Of a DNA stretch of 64,000 bases, positions 44,910-63,085 are shown piece after piece. The notes below the pieces were generated by a model. That model did not search any database. It had not been told where the DNA came from and saw only the letters and a list, made by a program, of their open reading frames with translations. A program made the position numbers and the translations under genes. Every line of letters begins with the position of its first letter. Position 1 is the first letter of the stretch. This DNA is from Symsagittifera roscoffensis (taxonomy: Eukaryota; Xenacoelomorpha; Acoela; Convolutidae), in NCBI RefSeq assembly GCF_963678635.1, contig NC_087065.1:14452019-14516018 (forward strand). Reading direction: 5' to 3'.

Positions 44910-45311
44910 ATGTCAGGCAAAGGAGGAAAATCGAAGAGCGGCAAAGTTGGAGCCAAGGCCAAGACCCGATCAAGCCGAGCTGGACTGCAGTTCCCTGTTG
45001 GAAGAATCCACCGATTCATCCGCAAGGGCAACTACGCTGAGCGAGTTGGTGCTGGAGCTCCAGTCTACCTTGCTGCTGTGCTCGAGTACTTGACTGCTGA
45101 GATCCTTGAGCTGGCTGGCAACGCTGCTAAAGACAACAAGAAGTCCAGGATCATCCCCAGACACTTGCAGTTGGCCATCAGGAACGACGAAGAGTTGAAC
45201 AAGCTGCTCCACGGAGTGACCATTGCTCAGGGCGGTGTGCTGCCAAACATCCAGGCTGTGCTCCTACCCAAGAAGCAGTCTTCGTCTCAGCCCAAGTCTG
45301 ACAAGAAGTAA
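44910..45311 (+). CDS. H2A: Histone H2A, unit 2
   Basis: Identical in protein to the unit 1 H2A; inverted CCAAT element at 44793-44808. Confidence 0.97.
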   Translation: MSGKGGKSKSGKVGAKAKTRSSRAGLQFPVGRIHRFIRKGNYAERVGAGAPVYLAAVLEYLTAEILELAGNAAKDNKKSRIIPRHLQLAIRNDEELNKLLHGVTIAQGGVLPNIQAVLLPKKQSSSQPKSDKK

Positions 45312-45633
45312 AGAGCTTCTACCTCAACCAGTTGCTAGCTTTCAAGCTTCAACACCAAACCGGCCTTTTTAAAGGCCACCAAACTTAAAGTTCTATCTTT
45401 TTATCCTGCCTAGCAGGCATAGCTACGCTACTCAGAGCAAACCATGGGGGCCTAACACAACTAGCTAGCCTCGAGCTCGACTGGCAGTCCAAAATTGAAG
45501 CTTAATTTAGCTTTCAGCTGAGAGCCAATCAGAATTGAGTATTCTTCGAGCTCAATTTGAACACAATTTTTCAAGTTAGGTTGGCATTTTTGCTCGATCC
45601 ACAACTCAACACCACTACAACTACATCTCTACA

Positions 45634-46002
45634 ATGGCACCCAAAGTCAGCGGAAAGGCAGTCAAGAAGGCAGGCAAAGCCCAGAAGAAGCCCACTGGAG
45701 ACAAGAAAAAGAAGAAGAAGAGGCGAGAGACCTACTCTCTCTACATCTACAAGGTGCTGAAGCAGGTCCACCCTGACACCGGCATCTCCTCCAAGGCTAT
45801 GTCGATCATGAACAGCTTCGTGAACGACATCTTCGAGAGAATCGCCGGTGAAGCTTCAAAACTGGCCCACTACAACAAGCGATCAACCATCTCTAGCCGG
45901 GAGATCCAAACCGCAGTCAGACTGCTGTTGCCCGGAGAGCTGGCCAAGCATGCTGTCAGTGAGGGAACCAAGGCCGTCACCAAGTACACCAGCTCCAAGT
46001 AG
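45634..46002 (+). CDS. H2B: Histone H2B, unit 2
   Basis: Identical in protein to the unit 1 H2B; CCAAT element at 45520-45535. Confidence 0.97.
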   Translation: MAPKVSGKAVKKAGKAQKKPTGDKKKKKKRRETYSLYIYKVLKQVHPDTGISSKAMSIMNSFVNDIFERIAGEASKLAHYNKRSTISSREIQTAVRLLLPGELAKHAVSEGTKAVTKYTSSK

Positions 46003-46783
46003 ACGACCAGCTTCTGCAACTAGTTGCTCTGAGCAACACCAAACCGGCCTTTTTAAAGGCCACCAAAAAGCATAGTTCTCTTTGTACTCTAGCTAGCAAG
46101 CTCAAATTGGCTTGTATGCAATTTCGAGCTCTCAAAAGCTAGCTTTGAGCATCTAATTTGAGCTACTAAGCTGAACTGAGCTTGTAACTTGCTTAAAATA
46201 GCTCCAGATCAATTTAAGAGCTAAAAGACAGCAGAATTTTAAGCTTTCACGTCTCAGCCAATCAGATTTGAGCTTCCTTGTGCTCTCTAACTTACAGCTC
46301 GAAATAGCTAAGTTTGAGCTTCCAAAGCTAGCTAACGAACCCAATTCAGCTAGGATAAGCTCAATTGAGTTTGTAGCTGGCTGACATTAGCTTTGGGTCA
46401 ATTCTAGAGGCAGAAACACCAAATTTTCAACTTTTCACTTCTCAGCCAATCAGATTCGAGCTTAGTTTGAGCTTCCGCTATCACTCAGACACGGGCCAAT
46501 CACCTATGCCGCTTTTGGCGGGTAACCTCCAACCCAAGTATAAATAGTCGGCACTTCACATACTTTACTATATATATAGTTGAAATTGCTCCTTAATATA
46601 TATAAGTAACGACTCACCAGAGCTCTCCTTCTATTGCTCTTTTACGTGCCTAACTATTTTTTTATACATCGAGCGCTCTCAAGGCTTCTGGAGATCTGAA
46701 TCTCTAGGTTACCTCACGGATTTTCACAAAATTCAACACCCAAAATCTACTTCTACATCTACAACTCAGCTACACTCAACTGA

Positions 46784-47200
<417 letters not shown>

Positions 47201-47864
47201 GCTCAAGGTGTACTCCACACCAATCAAACCGGCCTTTTTAAAGGCCACCCAACTATAAGTTCTATAATTCTTCACATTGAGCCTCGCTCAAGCGAGCTTC
47301 GACCAGAGGAAGCTTGAGCTGGTCTAGGTTGAGCTCTGCTTCCCCCTCATTGGGGTGACGCAGCTGGAAAAAGAGCTCGAGCTAGCTGTTCAATTGCTCC
47401 CGTACGTAGCCTAACTTTTTTGAGCTTCGAGCTCGCAGAGCTCGGCAAGCTACCTCATAGAGCTCAGGCAAGCTTGTATAAGCTTGATTTAAATCACAGA
47501 GCTCGAATAAGCTCTGTCGACTGACCAGTTTAAGCTAGTACACCTTGTGTGAGCTCAAAATTTTTTCAATTGCTCCCGTACGTAGCCTAACTATTTTCAA
47601 CTTAGAGCTCTCAGAGCTCGGCAAGCTATCTCACAGACCTCGAGCGAGCTTCTACGAGCTTGATTTAAATCACATAGCTCTGATAAGCTCTGTGGACTGA
47701 CCAGTTTGAGGTAGAAGGTCTTGTGGGAGCTCAAAAAAAAAATTTCAATTGCTCCTTTACGTGCCTAACTTTTTTAAATACTTATTATCTGCTCTCTCAT
47801 TGGCTGTTGGTATGAGGGCCAATCAGAGAGCAGAGAAGTCGGTCGAAAATTGATAGGTACCTAG

Positions 47865-48242
<378 letters not shown>

Positions 48243-48545
48243 GAAGCTTCTTAGCCAGCTGCTCTCCTAGCTGCAGCACCAAACCGGCCTTTTTAAAGGC
48301 CACCAACTATCTCAGTTCTTAAGTCAAGCTCTACTAGAGCTCTAACGAGCTCTGCTAGAGCTCTAACAAGCTCAGCTAGTTAGTGTAGAGTTTTCAGCGT
48401 ATCTAAATTAACTTAAAATGCTAGCTCGATTCTGATTGGCTCTCCCATCTTGGTGGCCGATTTGAACTTACTACCCTAAGACAGGGAGCCAAATTGCGGG
48501 TAAAGTCAATCGTCAATCTACAGCTTCTACCACAACTACAACACG

Positions 48546-48947
48546 ATGTCAGGCAAAGGAGGAAAATCGAAGAGCGGCAAAGTTGGAGCCAAGGCCAAGA
48601 CCCGATCAAGCCGAGCTGGACTGCAGTTCCCTGTTGGAAGAATCCACCGATTCATCCGCAAGGGCAACTACGCTGAGCGAGTTGGTGCTGGAGCTCCAGT
48701 CTACCTTGCTGCTGTGCTCGAGTACTTGACTGCTGAGATCCTTGAGCTGGCTGGCAACGCTGCTAAAGACAACAAGAAGTCCAGGATCATCCCCAGACAC
48801 TTGCAGTTGGCCATCAGGAACGACGAAGAGTTGAACAAGCTGCTCCACGGAGTGACCATTGCTCAGGGCGGTGTGCTGCCAAACATCCAGGCTGTGCTCC
48901 TACCCAAGAAGCAGTCTTCGTCTCAGCCCAAGTCTGACAAGAAGTAA
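48546..48947 (+). CDS. H2A: Histone H2A, unit 3
   Basis: Same protein as the other H2A copies, including the Ser/Lys-rich C-terminus. Confidence 0.97.
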   Translation: MSGKGGKSKSGKVGAKAKTRSSRAGLQFPVGRIHRFIRKGNYAERVGAGAPVYLAAVLEYLTAEILELAGNAAKDNKKSRIIPRHLQLAIRNDEELNKLLHGVTIAQGGVLPNIQAVLLPKKQSSSQPKSDKK

Positions 48948-49269
48948 AGAGCTTCTACCTCAACCAGTTGCTAGCTTTCAAGCTTCAACACCAAACCGGC
49001 CTTTTTAAAGGCCACCAAACTTAAAGTTCTATCTTTTTATCCTGCCTAGCAGGCATAGCTACGCTACTCAGAGCAAACCATGGGGGCCTAACACAACTAG
49101 CTAGCCTCGAGCTCGACTGGCAGTCCAAAATTGAAGCTTAATTTAGCTTTCAGCTGAGAGCCAATCAGAATTGAGTATTCTTCGAGCTCAATTTGAACAC
49201 AATTTTTCAAGTTAGGTTGGCATTTTTGCTCGATCCACAACTCAACACCACTACAACTACATCTCTACA

Positions 49270-49638
49270 ATGGCACCCAAAGTCAGCGGAAAGGCAGTCA
49301 AGAAGGCAGGCAAAGCCCAGAAGAAGCCCACTGGAGACAAGAAAAAGAAGAAGAAGAGGCGAGAGACCTACTCTCTCTACATCTACAAGGTGCTGAAGCA
49401 GGTCCACCCTGACACCGGCATCTCCTCCAAGGCTATGTCGATCATGAACAGCTTCGTGAACGACATCTTCGAGAGAATCGCCGGTGAAGCTTCAAAACTG
49501 GCCCACTACAACAAGCGATCAACCATCTCTAGCCGGGAGATCCAAACCGCAGTCAGACTGCTGTTGCCCGGAGAGCTGGCCAAGCATGCTGTCAGTGAGG
49601 GAACCAAGGCCGTCACCAAGTACACCAGCTCCAAGTAG
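49270..49638 (+). CDS. H2B: Histone H2B, unit 3
   Basis: Same protein as the other internal H2B copies (A13, E68, G72, K76). Confidence 0.97.
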   Translation: MAPKVSGKAVKKAGKAQKKPTGDKKKKKKRRETYSLYIYKVLKQVHPDTGISSKAMSIMNSFVNDIFERIAGEASKLAHYNKRSTISSREIQTAVRLLLPGELAKHAVSEGTKAVTKYTSSK

Positions 49639-50419
49639 ACGACCAGCTTCTGCAACTAGTTGCTCTGAGCAACACCAAACCGGCCTTTTTAAAGGCCACC
49701 AAAAAGCATAGTTCTCTTTGTACTCTAGCTAGCAAGCTCAAATTGGCTTGTATGCAATTTCGAGCTCTCAAAAGCTAGCTTTGAGCATCTAATTTGAGCT
49801 ACTAAGCTCAACTGAGCTTGTAACTTGCTTAAAATAGCTCCAGATCAATTTAAGAGCTAAAAGACAGCAGAATTTTAAGCTTTCACGTCTCAGCCAATCA
49901 GATTTGAGCTTCCTTGTGCTCTCTAACTTACAGCTCGAAATAGCTAAGTTTGAGCTTCCAAAGCTAGCTAACGAACCCAATTCAGCTAGGATAAGCTCAA
50001 TTGAGTTTGTAGCTGGCTGACATTAGCTTTGGGTCAATTCTAGAGGCAGAAACACCAAATTTTCAACTTTTCACTTCTCAGCCAATCAGATTCGAGCTTA
50101 GTTTGAGCTTCCGCTATCACTCAGACACGGGCCAATCACCTATGCCGCTTTTGGCGGGTAACCTCCAACCCAAGTATAAATAGTCGGCACTTCACATACT
50201 TTACTATATATATAGTTGAAATTGCTCCTTAATATATATAAGTAACGACTCACCAGAGCTCTCCTTCTATTGCTCTTTTACGTGCCTAACTATTTTTTTA
50301 TACATCGAGCGCTCTCAAGGCTTCTGGAGATCTGAATCTCTAGGTTACCTCACGGATTTTCACAAAATTCAACACCCAAAATCTACTTCTACATCTACAA
50401 CTCAGCTACACTCAACTGA

Positions 50420-50836
<417 letters not shown>

Positions 50837-51500
50837 GCTCAAGGTGTACTCCACACCAATCAAACCGGCCTTTTTAAAGGCCACCCAACTATAAGTTCTA
50901 TAATTCTTCACATTGAGCCTCGCTCAAGCGAGCTTCGACCAGAGGAAGCTTGAGCTGGTCTAGGTTGAGCTCTGCTTCCCCCTCATTGGGGTGACGCAGC
51001 TGGAAAAAGAGCTCGAGCTAGCTGTTCAATTGCTCCCGTACGTAGCCTAACTTTTTTGAGCTTCGAGCTCGCAGAGCTCGGCAAGCTACCTCATAGAGCT
51101 CAGGCAAGCTTGTATAAGCTTGATTTAAATCACAGAGCTCGAATAAGCTCTGTCGACTGACCAGTTTAAGCTAGTACACCTTGTGTGAGCTCAAAATTTT
51201 TTCAATTGCTCCCGTACGTAGCCTAACTATTTTCAACTTAGAGCTCTCAGAGCTCGGCAAGCTATCTCACAGACCTCGAGCGAGCTTCTACGAGCTTGAT
51301 TTAAATCACATAGCTCTGATAAGCTCTGTGGACTGACCAGTTTGAGGTAGAAGGTCTTGTGGGAGCTCAAAAAAAAAATTTCAATTGCTCCTTTACGTGC
51401 CTAACTTTTTTAAATACTTATTATCTGCTCTCTCATTGGCTGTTGGTATGAGGGCCAATCAGAGAGCAGAGAAGTCGGTCGAAAATTGATAGGTACCTAG

Positions 51501-51878
<378 letters not shown>

Positions 51879-52181
51879 GAAGCTTCTTAGCCAGCTGCTC
51901 TCCTAGCTGCAGCACCAAACCGGCCTTTTTAAAGGCCACCAACTATCTCAGTTCTTAAGTCAAGCTCTACTAGAGCTCTAACGAGCTCTGCTAGAGCTCT
52001 AACAAGCTCAGCTAGTTAGTGTAGAGTTTTCAGCGTATCTAAATTAACTTAAAATGCTAGCTCGATTCTGATTGGCTCTCCCATCTTGGTGGCCGATTTG
52101 AACTTACTACCCTAAGACAGGGAGCCAAATTGCGGGTAAAGTCAATCGTCAATCTACAGCTTCTACCACAACTACAACACG

Positions 52182-52583
52182 ATGTCAGGCAAAGGAGGAA
52201 AATCGAAGAGCGGCAAAGTTGGAGCCAAGGCCAAGACCCGATCAAGCCGAGCTGGACTGCAGTTCCCTGTTGGAAGAATCCACCGATTCATCCGCAAGGG
52301 CAACTACGCTGAGCGAGTTGGTGCTGGAGCTCCAGTCTACCTTGCTGCTGTGCTCGAGTACTTGACTGCTGAGATCCTTGAGCTGGCTGGCAACGCTGCT
52401 AAAGACAACAAGAAGTCCAGGATCATCCCCAGACACTTGCAGTTGGCCATCAGGAACGACGAAGAGTTGAACAAGCTGCTCCACGGAGTGACCATTGCTC
52501 AGGGCGGTGTGCTGCCAAACATCCAGGCTGTGCTCCTACCCAAGAAGCAGTCTTCGTCTCAGCCCAAGTCTGACAAGAAGTAA
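52182..52583 (+). CDS. H2A: Histone H2A, unit 4
   Basis: Same protein as the other H2A copies; followed by the standard stem-loop. Confidence 0.97.
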   Translation: MSGKGGKSKSGKVGAKAKTRSSRAGLQFPVGRIHRFIRKGNYAERVGAGAPVYLAAVLEYLTAEILELAGNAAKDNKKSRIIPRHLQLAIRNDEELNKLLHGVTIAQGGVLPNIQAVLLPKKQSSSQPKSDKK

Positions 52584-52905
52584 AGAGCTTCTACCTCAAC
52601 CAGTTGCTAGCTTTCAAGCTTCAACACCAAACCGGCCTTTTTAAAGGCCACCAAACTTAAAGTTCTATCTTTTTATCCTGCCTAGCAGGCATAGCTACGC
52701 TACTCAGAGCAAACCATGGGGGCCTAACACAACTAGCTAGCCTCGAGCTCGACTGGCAGTCCAAAATTGAAGCTTAATTTAGCTTTCAGCTGAGAGCCAA
52801 TCAGAATTGAGTATTCTTCGAGCTCAATTTGAACACAATTTTTCAAGTTAGGTTGGCATTTTTGCTCGATCCACAACTCAACACCACTACAACTACATCT
52901 CTACA

Positions 52906-53274
52906 ATGGCACCCAAAGTCAGCGGAAAGGCAGTCAAGAAGGCAGGCAAAGCCCAGAAGAAGCCCACTGGAGACAAGAAAAAGAAGAAGAAGAGGCGAGA
53001 GACCTACTCTCTCTACATCTACAAGGTGCTGAAGCAGGTCCACCCTGACACCGGCATCTCCTCCAAGGCTATGTCGATCATGAACAGCTTCGTGAACGAC
53101 ATCTTCGAGAGAATCGCCGGTGAAGCTTCAAAACTGGCCCACTACAACAAGCGATCAACCATCTCTAGCCGGGAGATCCAAACCGCAGTCAGACTGCTGT
53201 TGCCCGGAGAGCTGGCCAAGCATGCTGTCAGTGAGGGAACCAAGGCCGTCACCAAGTACACCAGCTCCAAGTAG
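52906..53274 (+). CDS. H2B: Histone H2B, unit 4
   Basis: Same protein as the other internal H2B copies. Confidence 0.97.
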   Translation: MAPKVSGKAVKKAGKAQKKPTGDKKKKKKRRETYSLYIYKVLKQVHPDTGISSKAMSIMNSFVNDIFERIAGEASKLAHYNKRSTISSREIQTAVRLLLPGELAKHAVSEGTKAVTKYTSSK

Positions 53275-54055
53275 ACGACCAGCTTCTGCAACTAGTTGCT
53301 CTGAGCAACACCAAACCGGCCTTTTTAAAGGCCACCAAAAAGCATAGTTCTCTTTGTACTCTAGCTAGCAAGCTCAAATTGGCTTGTATGCAATTTCGAG
53401 CTCTCAAAAGCTAGCTTTGAGCATCTAATTTGAGCTACTAAGCTGAACTGAGCTTGTAACTTGCTTAAAATAGCTCCAGATCAATTTAAGAGCTAAAAGA
53501 CAGCAGAATTTTAAGCTTTCACGTCTCAGCCAATCAGATTTGAGCTTCCTTGTGCTCTCTAACTTACAGCTCGAAATAGCTAAGTTTGAGCTTCCAAAGC
53601 TAGCTAACGAACCCAATTCAGCTAGGATAAGCTCAATTGAGTTTGTAGCTGGCTGACATTAGCTTTGGGTCAATTCTAGAGGCAGAAACACCAAATTTTC
53701 AACTTTTCACTTCTCAGCCAATCAGATTCGAGCTTAGTTTGAGCTTCCGCTATCACTCAGACACGGGCCAATCACCTATGCCGCTTTTGGCGGGTAACCT
53801 CCAACCCAAGTATAAATAGTCGGCACTTCACATACTTTACTATATATATAGTTGAAATTGCTCCTTAATATATATAAGTAACGACTCACCAGAGCTCTCC
53901 TTCTATTGCTCTTTTACGTGCCTAACTATTTTTTTATACATCGAGCGCTCTCAAGGCTTCTGGAGATCTGAATCTCTAGGTTACCTCACGGATTTTCACA
54001 AAATTCAACACCCAAAATCTACTTCTACATCTACAACTCAGCTACACTCAACTGA

Positions 54056-54472
<417 letters not shown>

Positions 54473-55136
54473 GCTCAAGGTGTACTCCACACCAATCAAA
54501 CCGGCCTTTTTAAAGGCCACCCAACTATAAGTTCTATAATTCTTCACATTGAGCCTCGCTCAAGCGAGCTTCGACCAGAGGAAGCTTGAGCTGGTCTAGG
54601 TTGAGCTCTGCTTCCCCCTCATTGGGGTGACGCAGCTGGAAAAAGAGCTCGAGCTAGCTGTTCAATTGCTCCCGTACGTAGCCTAACTTTTTTGAGCTTC
54701 GAGCTCGCAGAGCTCGGCAAGCTACCTCATAGAGCTCAGGCAAGCTTGTATAAGCTTGATTTAAATCACAGAGCTCGAATAAGCTCTGTCGACTGACCAG
54801 TTTAAGCTAGTACACCTTGTGTGAGCTCAAAATTTTTTCAATTGCTCCCGTACGTAGCCTAACTATTTTCAACTTAGAGCTCTCAGAGCTCGGCAAGCTA
54901 TCTCACAGACCTCGAGCGAGCTTCTACGAGCTTGATTTAAATCACATAGCTCTGATAAGCTCTGTGGACTGACCAGTTTGAGGTAGAAGGTCTTGTGGGA
55001 GCTCAAAAAAAAAATTTCAATTGCTCCTTTACGTGCCTAACTTTTTTAAATACTTATTATCTGCTCTCTCATTGGCTGTTGGTATGAGGGCCAATCAGAG
55101 AGCAGAGAAGTCGGTCGAAAATTGATAGGTACCTAG

Positions 55137-55514
<378 letters not shown>

Positions 55515-55817
55515 GAAGCTTCTTAGCCAGCTGCTCTCCTAGCTGCAGCACCAAACCGGCCTTTTTAAAGGCCACCAACTATCTCAGTTCTTAAGTCAAG
55601 CTCTACTAGAGCTCTAACGAGCTCTGCTAGAGCTCTAACAAGCTCAGCTAGTTAGTGTAGAGTTTTCAGCGTATCTAAATTAACTTAAAATGCTAGCTCG
55701 ATTCTGATTGGCTCTCCCATCTTGGTGGCCGATTTGAACTTACTACCCTAAGACAGGGAGCCAAATTGCGGGTAAAGTCAATCGTCAATCTACAGCTTCT
55801 ACCACAACTACAACACG

Positions 55818-56219
55818 ATGTCAGGCAAAGGAGGAAAATCGAAGAGCGGCAAAGTTGGAGCCAAGGCCAAGACCCGATCAAGCCGAGCTGGACTGCAGTT
55901 CCCTGTTGGAAGAATCCACCGATTCATCCGCAAGGGCAACTACGCTGAGCGAGTTGGTGCTGGAGCTCCAGTCTACCTTGCTGCTGTGCTCGAGTACTTG
56001 ACTGCTGAGATCCTTGAGCTGGCTGGCAACGCTGCTAAAGACAACAAGAAGTCCAGGATCATCCCCAGACACTTGCAGTTGGCCATCAGGAACGACGAAG
56101 AGTTGAACAAGCTGCTCCACGGAGTGACCATTGCTCAGGGCGGTGTGCTGCCAAACATCCAGGCTGTGCTCCTACCCAAGAAGCAGTCTTCGTCTCAGCC
56201 CAAGTCTGACAAGAAGTAA
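55818..56219 (+). CDS. H2A: Histone H2A, unit 5
   Basis: Same protein as the other H2A copies. The private 4-bp deletion of this unit lies about 120 bp after its stop. Confidence 0.97.
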   Translation: MSGKGGKSKSGKVGAKAKTRSSRAGLQFPVGRIHRFIRKGNYAERVGAGAPVYLAAVLEYLTAEILELAGNAAKDNKKSRIIPRHLQLAIRNDEELNKLLHGVTIAQGGVLPNIQAVLLPKKQSSSQPKSDKK

Positions 56220-56537
56220 AGAGCTTCTACCTCAACCAGTTGCTAGCTTTCAAGCTTCAACACCAAACCGGCCTTTTTAAAGGCCACCAAACTTAAAGTT
56301 CTATCTTTTTATCCTGCCTAGCAGGCATAGCTACGCTACTGCAAGCCATGGGGGCCTAACACAACTAGCTAGCCTCGAGCTCGACTGGCAGTCCAAAAGT
56401 GAAGCTTAATTTAGCTTTCAGCTGAGAGCCAATCAGAATTGAGTATTCTTCGAGCTCAATTTGAACACAATTTTTCAAGTTAGGTTGGCATTTTTGCTCG
56501 ATCCACAACTCAACACCACTACAACTACATCTCTACA

Positions 56538-56906
56538 ATGGCACCCAAAGTCAGCGGAAAGGCAGTCAAGAAGGCAGGCAAAGCCCAGAAGAAGCCCACT
56601 GGAGACAAGAAAAAGAAGAAGAAGAGGCGAGAGACCTACTCTCTCTACATCTACAAGGTGCTGAAGCAGGTCCACCCTGACACCGGCATCTCCTCCAAGG
56701 CTATGTCGATCATGAACAGCTTCGTGAACGACATCTTCGAGAGAATCGCCGGTGAAGCTTCAAAACTGGCCCACTACAACAAGCGATCAACCATCTCTAG
56801 CCGGGAGATCCAAACCGCAGTCAGACTGCTGTTGCCCGGAGAGCTGGCCAAGCATGCTGTCAGTGAGGGAACCAAGGCCGTCACCAAGTACACCAGCTCC
56901 AAGTAG
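56538..56906 (+). CDS. H2B: Histone H2B, unit 5
   Basis: Same protein as the other internal copies. The upstream CCAAT element is intact despite the nearby private changes. Confidence 0.97.
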   Translation: MAPKVSGKAVKKAGKAQKKPTGDKKKKKKRRETYSLYIYKVLKQVHPDTGISSKAMSIMNSFVNDIFERIAGEASKLAHYNKRSTISSREIQTAVRLLLPGELAKHAVSEGTKAVTKYTSSK

Positions 56907-57687
56907 ACGACCAGCTTCTGCAACTAGTTGCTCTGAGCAACACCAAACCGGCCTTTTTAAAGGCCACCAAAAAGCATAGTTCTCTTTGTACTCTAGCTAG
57001 CAAGCTCAAATTGGCTTGTATGCAATTTCGAGCTCTCAAAAGCTAGCTTTGAGCATCTAATTTGAGCTACTAAGCTCAACTGAGCTTGTAACTTGCTTAA
57101 AATAGCTCCAGATCAATTTAAGAGCTAAAAGACAGCAGAATTTTAAGCTTTCACGTCTCAGCCAATCAGATTTGAGCTTCCTTGTGCTCTCTAACTTACA
57201 GCTCGAAATAGCTAAGTTTGAGCTTCCAAAGCTAGCTAACGAACCCAATTCAGCTAGGATAAGCTCAATTGAGTTTGTAGCTGGCTGACATTAGCTTTGG
57301 GTCAATTCTAGAGGCAGAAACACCAAATTTTCAACTTTTCACTTCTCAGCCAATCAGATTCGAGCTTAGTTTGAGCTTCCGCTATCACTCAGACACGGGC
57401 CAATCACCTATGCCGCTTTTGGCGGGTAACCTCCAACCCAAGTATAAATAGTCGGCACTTCACATACTTTACTATATATATAGTTGAAATTGCTCCTTAA
57501 TATATATAAGTAACGACTCACCAGAGCTCTCCTTCTATTGCTCTTTTACGTGCCTAACTATTTTTTTATACATCGAGCGCTCTCAAGGCTTCTGGAGATC
57601 TGAATCTCTAGGTTACCTCACGGATTTTCACAAAATTCAACACCCAAAATCTACTTCTACATCTACAACTCAGCTACACTCAACTGA

Positions 57688-58104
<417 letters not shown>

Positions 58105-58768
58105 GCTCAAGGTGTACTCCACACCAATCAAACCGGCCTTTTTAAAGGCCACCCAACTATAAGTTCTATAATTCTTCACATTGAGCCTCGCTCAAGCGAG
58201 CTTCGACCAGAGGAAGCTTGAGCTGGTCTAGGTTGAGCTCTGCTTCCCCCTCATTGGGGTGACGCAGCTGGAAAAAGAGCTCGAGCTAGCTGTTCAATTG
58301 CTCCCGTACGTAGCCTAACTTTTTTGAGCTTCGAGCTCGCAGAGCTCGGCAAGCTACCTCATAGAGCTCAGGCAAGCTTGTATAAGCTTGATTTAAATCA
58401 CAGAGCTCGAATAAGCTCTGTCGACTGACCAGTTTAAGCTAGTACACCTTGTGTGAGCTCAAAATTTTTTCAATTGCTCCCGTACGTAGCCTAACTATTT
58501 TCAACTTAGAGCTCTCAGAGCTCGGCAAGCTATCTCACAGACCTCGAGCGAGCTTCTACGAGCTTGATTTAAATCACATAGCTCTGATAAGCTCTGTGGA
58601 CTGACCAGTTTGAGGTAGAAGGTCTTGTGGGAGCTCAAAAAAAAAATTTCAATTGCTCCTTTACGTGCCTAACTTTTTTAAATACTTATTATCTGCTCTC
58701 TCATTGGCTGTTGGTATGAGGGCCAATCAGAGAGCAGAGAAGTCGGTCGAAAATTGATAGGTACCTAG

Positions 58769-59146
<378 letters not shown>

Positions 59147-59449
59147 GAAGCTTCTTAGCCAGCTGCTCTCCTAGCTGCAGCACCAAACCGGCCTTTTTAA
59201 AGGCCACCAACTATCTCAGTTCTTAAGTCAAGCTCTACTAGAGCTCTAACGAGCTCTGCTAGAGCTCTAACAAGCTCAGCTAGTTAGTGTAGAGTTTTCA
59301 GCGTATCTAAATTAACTTAAAATGCTAGCTCGATTCTGATTGGCTCTCCCATCTTGGTGGCCGATTTGAACTTACTACCCTAAGACAGGGAGCCAAATTG
59401 CGGGTAAAGTCAATCGTCAATCTACAGCTTCTACCACAACTACAACACG

Positions 59450-59851
59450 ATGTCAGGCAAAGGAGGAAAATCGAAGAGCGGCAAAGTTGGAGCCAAGGCC
59501 AAGACCCGATCAAGCCGAGCTGGACTGCAGTTCCCTGTTGGAAGAATCCACCGATTCATCCGCAAGGGCAACTACGCTGAGCGAGTTGGTGCTGGAGCTC
59601 CAGTCTACCTTGCTGCTGTGCTCGAGTACTTGACTGCTGAGATCCTTGAGCTGGCTGGCAACGCTGCTAAAGACAACAAGAAGTCCAGGATCATCCCCAG
59701 ACACTTGCAGTTGGCCATCAGGAACGACGAAGAGTTGAACAAGCTGCTCCACGGAGTGACCATTGCTCAGGGCGGTGTGCTGCCAAACATCCAGGCTGTG
59801 CTCCTACCCAAGAAGCAGTCTTCGTCTCAGCCCAAGTCTGACAAGAAGTAA
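59450..59851 (+). CDS. H2A: Histone H2A, unit 6
   Basis: Same protein as the other H2A copies. Confidence 0.97.
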   Translation: MSGKGGKSKSGKVGAKAKTRSSRAGLQFPVGRIHRFIRKGNYAERVGAGAPVYLAAVLEYLTAEILELAGNAAKDNKKSRIIPRHLQLAIRNDEELNKLLHGVTIAQGGVLPNIQAVLLPKKQSSSQPKSDKK

Positions 59852-60173
59852 AGAGCTTCTACCTCAACCAGTTGCTAGCTTTCAAGCTTCAACACCAAAC
59901 CGGCCTTTTTAAAGGCCACCAAACTTAAAGTTCTATCTTTTTATCCTGCCTAGCAGGCATAGCTACGCTACTCAGAGCAAACCATGGGGGCCTAACACAA
60001 CTAGCTAGCCTCGAGCTCGACTGGCAGTCCAAAATTGAAGCTTAATTTAGCTTTCAGCTGAGAGCCAATCAGAATTGAGTATTCTTCGAGCTCAATTTGA
60101 ACACAATTTTTCAAGTTAGGTTGGCATTTTTGCTCGATCCACAACTCAACACCACTACAACTACATCTCTACA

Positions 60174-60542
60174 ATGGCACCCAAAGTCAGCGGAAAGGCA
60201 GTCAAGAAGGCAGGCAAAGCCCAGAAGAAGCCCACTGGAGACAAGAAAAAGAAGAAGAAGAGGCGAGAGACCTACTCTCTCTACATCTACAAGGTGCTGA
60301 AGCAGGTCCACCCTGACACCGGCATCTCCTCCAAGGCTATGTCGATCATGAACAGCTTCGTGAACGACATCTTCGAGAGAATCGCCGGTGAAGCTTCAAA
60401 ACTGGCCCACTACAACAAGCGATCAACCATCTCTAGCCGGGAGATCCAAACCGCAGTCAGACTGCTGTTGCCCGGAGAGCTGGCCAAGCATGCTGTCAGT
60501 GAGGGAACCAAGGCCGTCACCAAGTACACCAGCTCCAAGTAG
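60174..60542 (+). CDS. H2B: Histone H2B, unit 6
   Basis: Same protein as the other internal H2B copies. Confidence 0.97.
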   Translation: MAPKVSGKAVKKAGKAQKKPTGDKKKKKKRRETYSLYIYKVLKQVHPDTGISSKAMSIMNSFVNDIFERIAGEASKLAHYNKRSTISSREIQTAVRLLLPGELAKHAVSEGTKAVTKYTSSK

Positions 60543-61323
60543 ACGACCAGCTTCTGCAACTAGTTGCTCTGAGCAACACCAAACCGGCCTTTTTAAAGGC
60601 CACCAAAAAGCATAGTTCTCTTTGTACTCTAGCTAGCAAGCTCAAATTGGCTTGTATGCAATTTCGAGCTCTCAAAAGCTAGCTTTGAGCATCTAATTTG
60701 AGCTACTAAGCTCAACTGAGCTTGTAACTTGCTTAAAATAGCTCCAGATCAATTTAAGAGCTAAAAGACAGCAGAATTTTAAGCTTTCACGTCTCAGCCA
60801 ATCAGATTTGAGCTTCCTTGTGCTCTCTAACTTACAGCTCGAAATAGCTAAGTTTGAGCTTCCAAAGCTAGCTAACGAACCCAATTCAGCTAGGATAAGC
60901 TCAATTGAGTTTGTAGCTGGCTGACATTAGCTTTGGGTCAATTCTAGAGGCAGAAACACCAAATTTTCAACTTTTCACTTCTCAGCCAATCAGATTCGAG
61001 CTTAGTTTGAGCTTCCGCTATCACTCAGACACGGGCCAATCACCTATGCCGCTTTTGGCGGGTAACCTCCAACCCAAGTATAAATAGTCGGCACTTCACA
61101 TACTTTACTATATATATAGTTGAAATTGCTCCTTAATATATATAAGTAACGACTCACCAGAGCTCTCCTTCTATTGCTCTTTTACGTGCCTAACTATTTT
61201 TTTATACATCGAGCGCTCTCAAGGCTTCTGGAGATCTGAATCTCTAGGTTACCTCACGGATTTTCACAAAATTCAACACCCAAAATCTACTTCTACATCT
61301 ACAACTCAGCTACACTCAACTGA

Positions 61324-61740
<417 letters not shown>

Positions 61741-62404
61741 GCTCAAGGTGTACTCCACACCAATCAAACCGGCCTTTTTAAAGGCCACCCAACTATAAGT
61801 TCTATAATTCTTCACATTGAGCCTCGCTCAAGCGAGCTTCGACCAGAGGAAGCTTGAGCTGGTCTAGGTTGAGCTCTGCTTCCCCCTCATTGGGGTGACG
61901 CAGCTGGAAAAAGAGCTCGAGCTAGCTGTTCAATTGCTCCCGTACGTAGCCTAACTTTTTTGAGCTTCGAGCTCGCAGAGCTCGGCAAGCTACCTCATAG
62001 AGCTCAGGCAAGCTTGTATAAGCTTGATTTAAATCACAGAGCTCGAATAAGCTCTGTCGACTGACCAGTTTAAGCTAGTACACCTTGTGTGAGCTCAAAA
62101 TTTTTTCAATTGCTCCCGTACGTAGCCTAACTATTTTCAACTTAGAGCTCTCAGAGCTCGGCAAGCTATCTCACAGACCTCGAGCGAGCTTCTACGAGCT
62201 TGATTTAAATCACATAGCTCTGATAAGCTCTGTGGACTGACCAGTTTGAGGTAGAAGGTCTTGTGGGAGCTCAAAAAAAAAATTTCAATTGCTCCTTTAC
62301 GTGCCTAACTTTTTTAAATACTTATTATCTGCTCTCTCATTGGCTGTTGGTATGAGGGCCAATCAGAGAGCAGAGAAGTCGGTCGAAAATTGATAGGTAC
62401 CTAG

Positions 62405-62782
<378 letters not shown>

Positions 62783-63085
62783 GAAGCTTCTTAGCCAGCT
62801 GCTCTCCTAGCTGCAGCACCAAACCGGCCTTTTTAAAGGCCACCAACTATCTCAGTTCTTAAGTCAAGCTCTACTAGAGCTCTAACGAGCTCTGCTAGAG
62901 CTCTAACAAGCTCAGCTAGTTAGTGTAGAGTTTTCAGCGTATCTAAATTAACTTAAAATGCTAGCTCGATTCTGATTGGCTCTCCCATCTTGGTGGCCGA
63001 TTTGAACTTACTACCCTAAGACAGGGAGCCAAATTGCGGGTAAAGTCAATCGTCAATCTACAGCTTCTACCACAACTACAACACG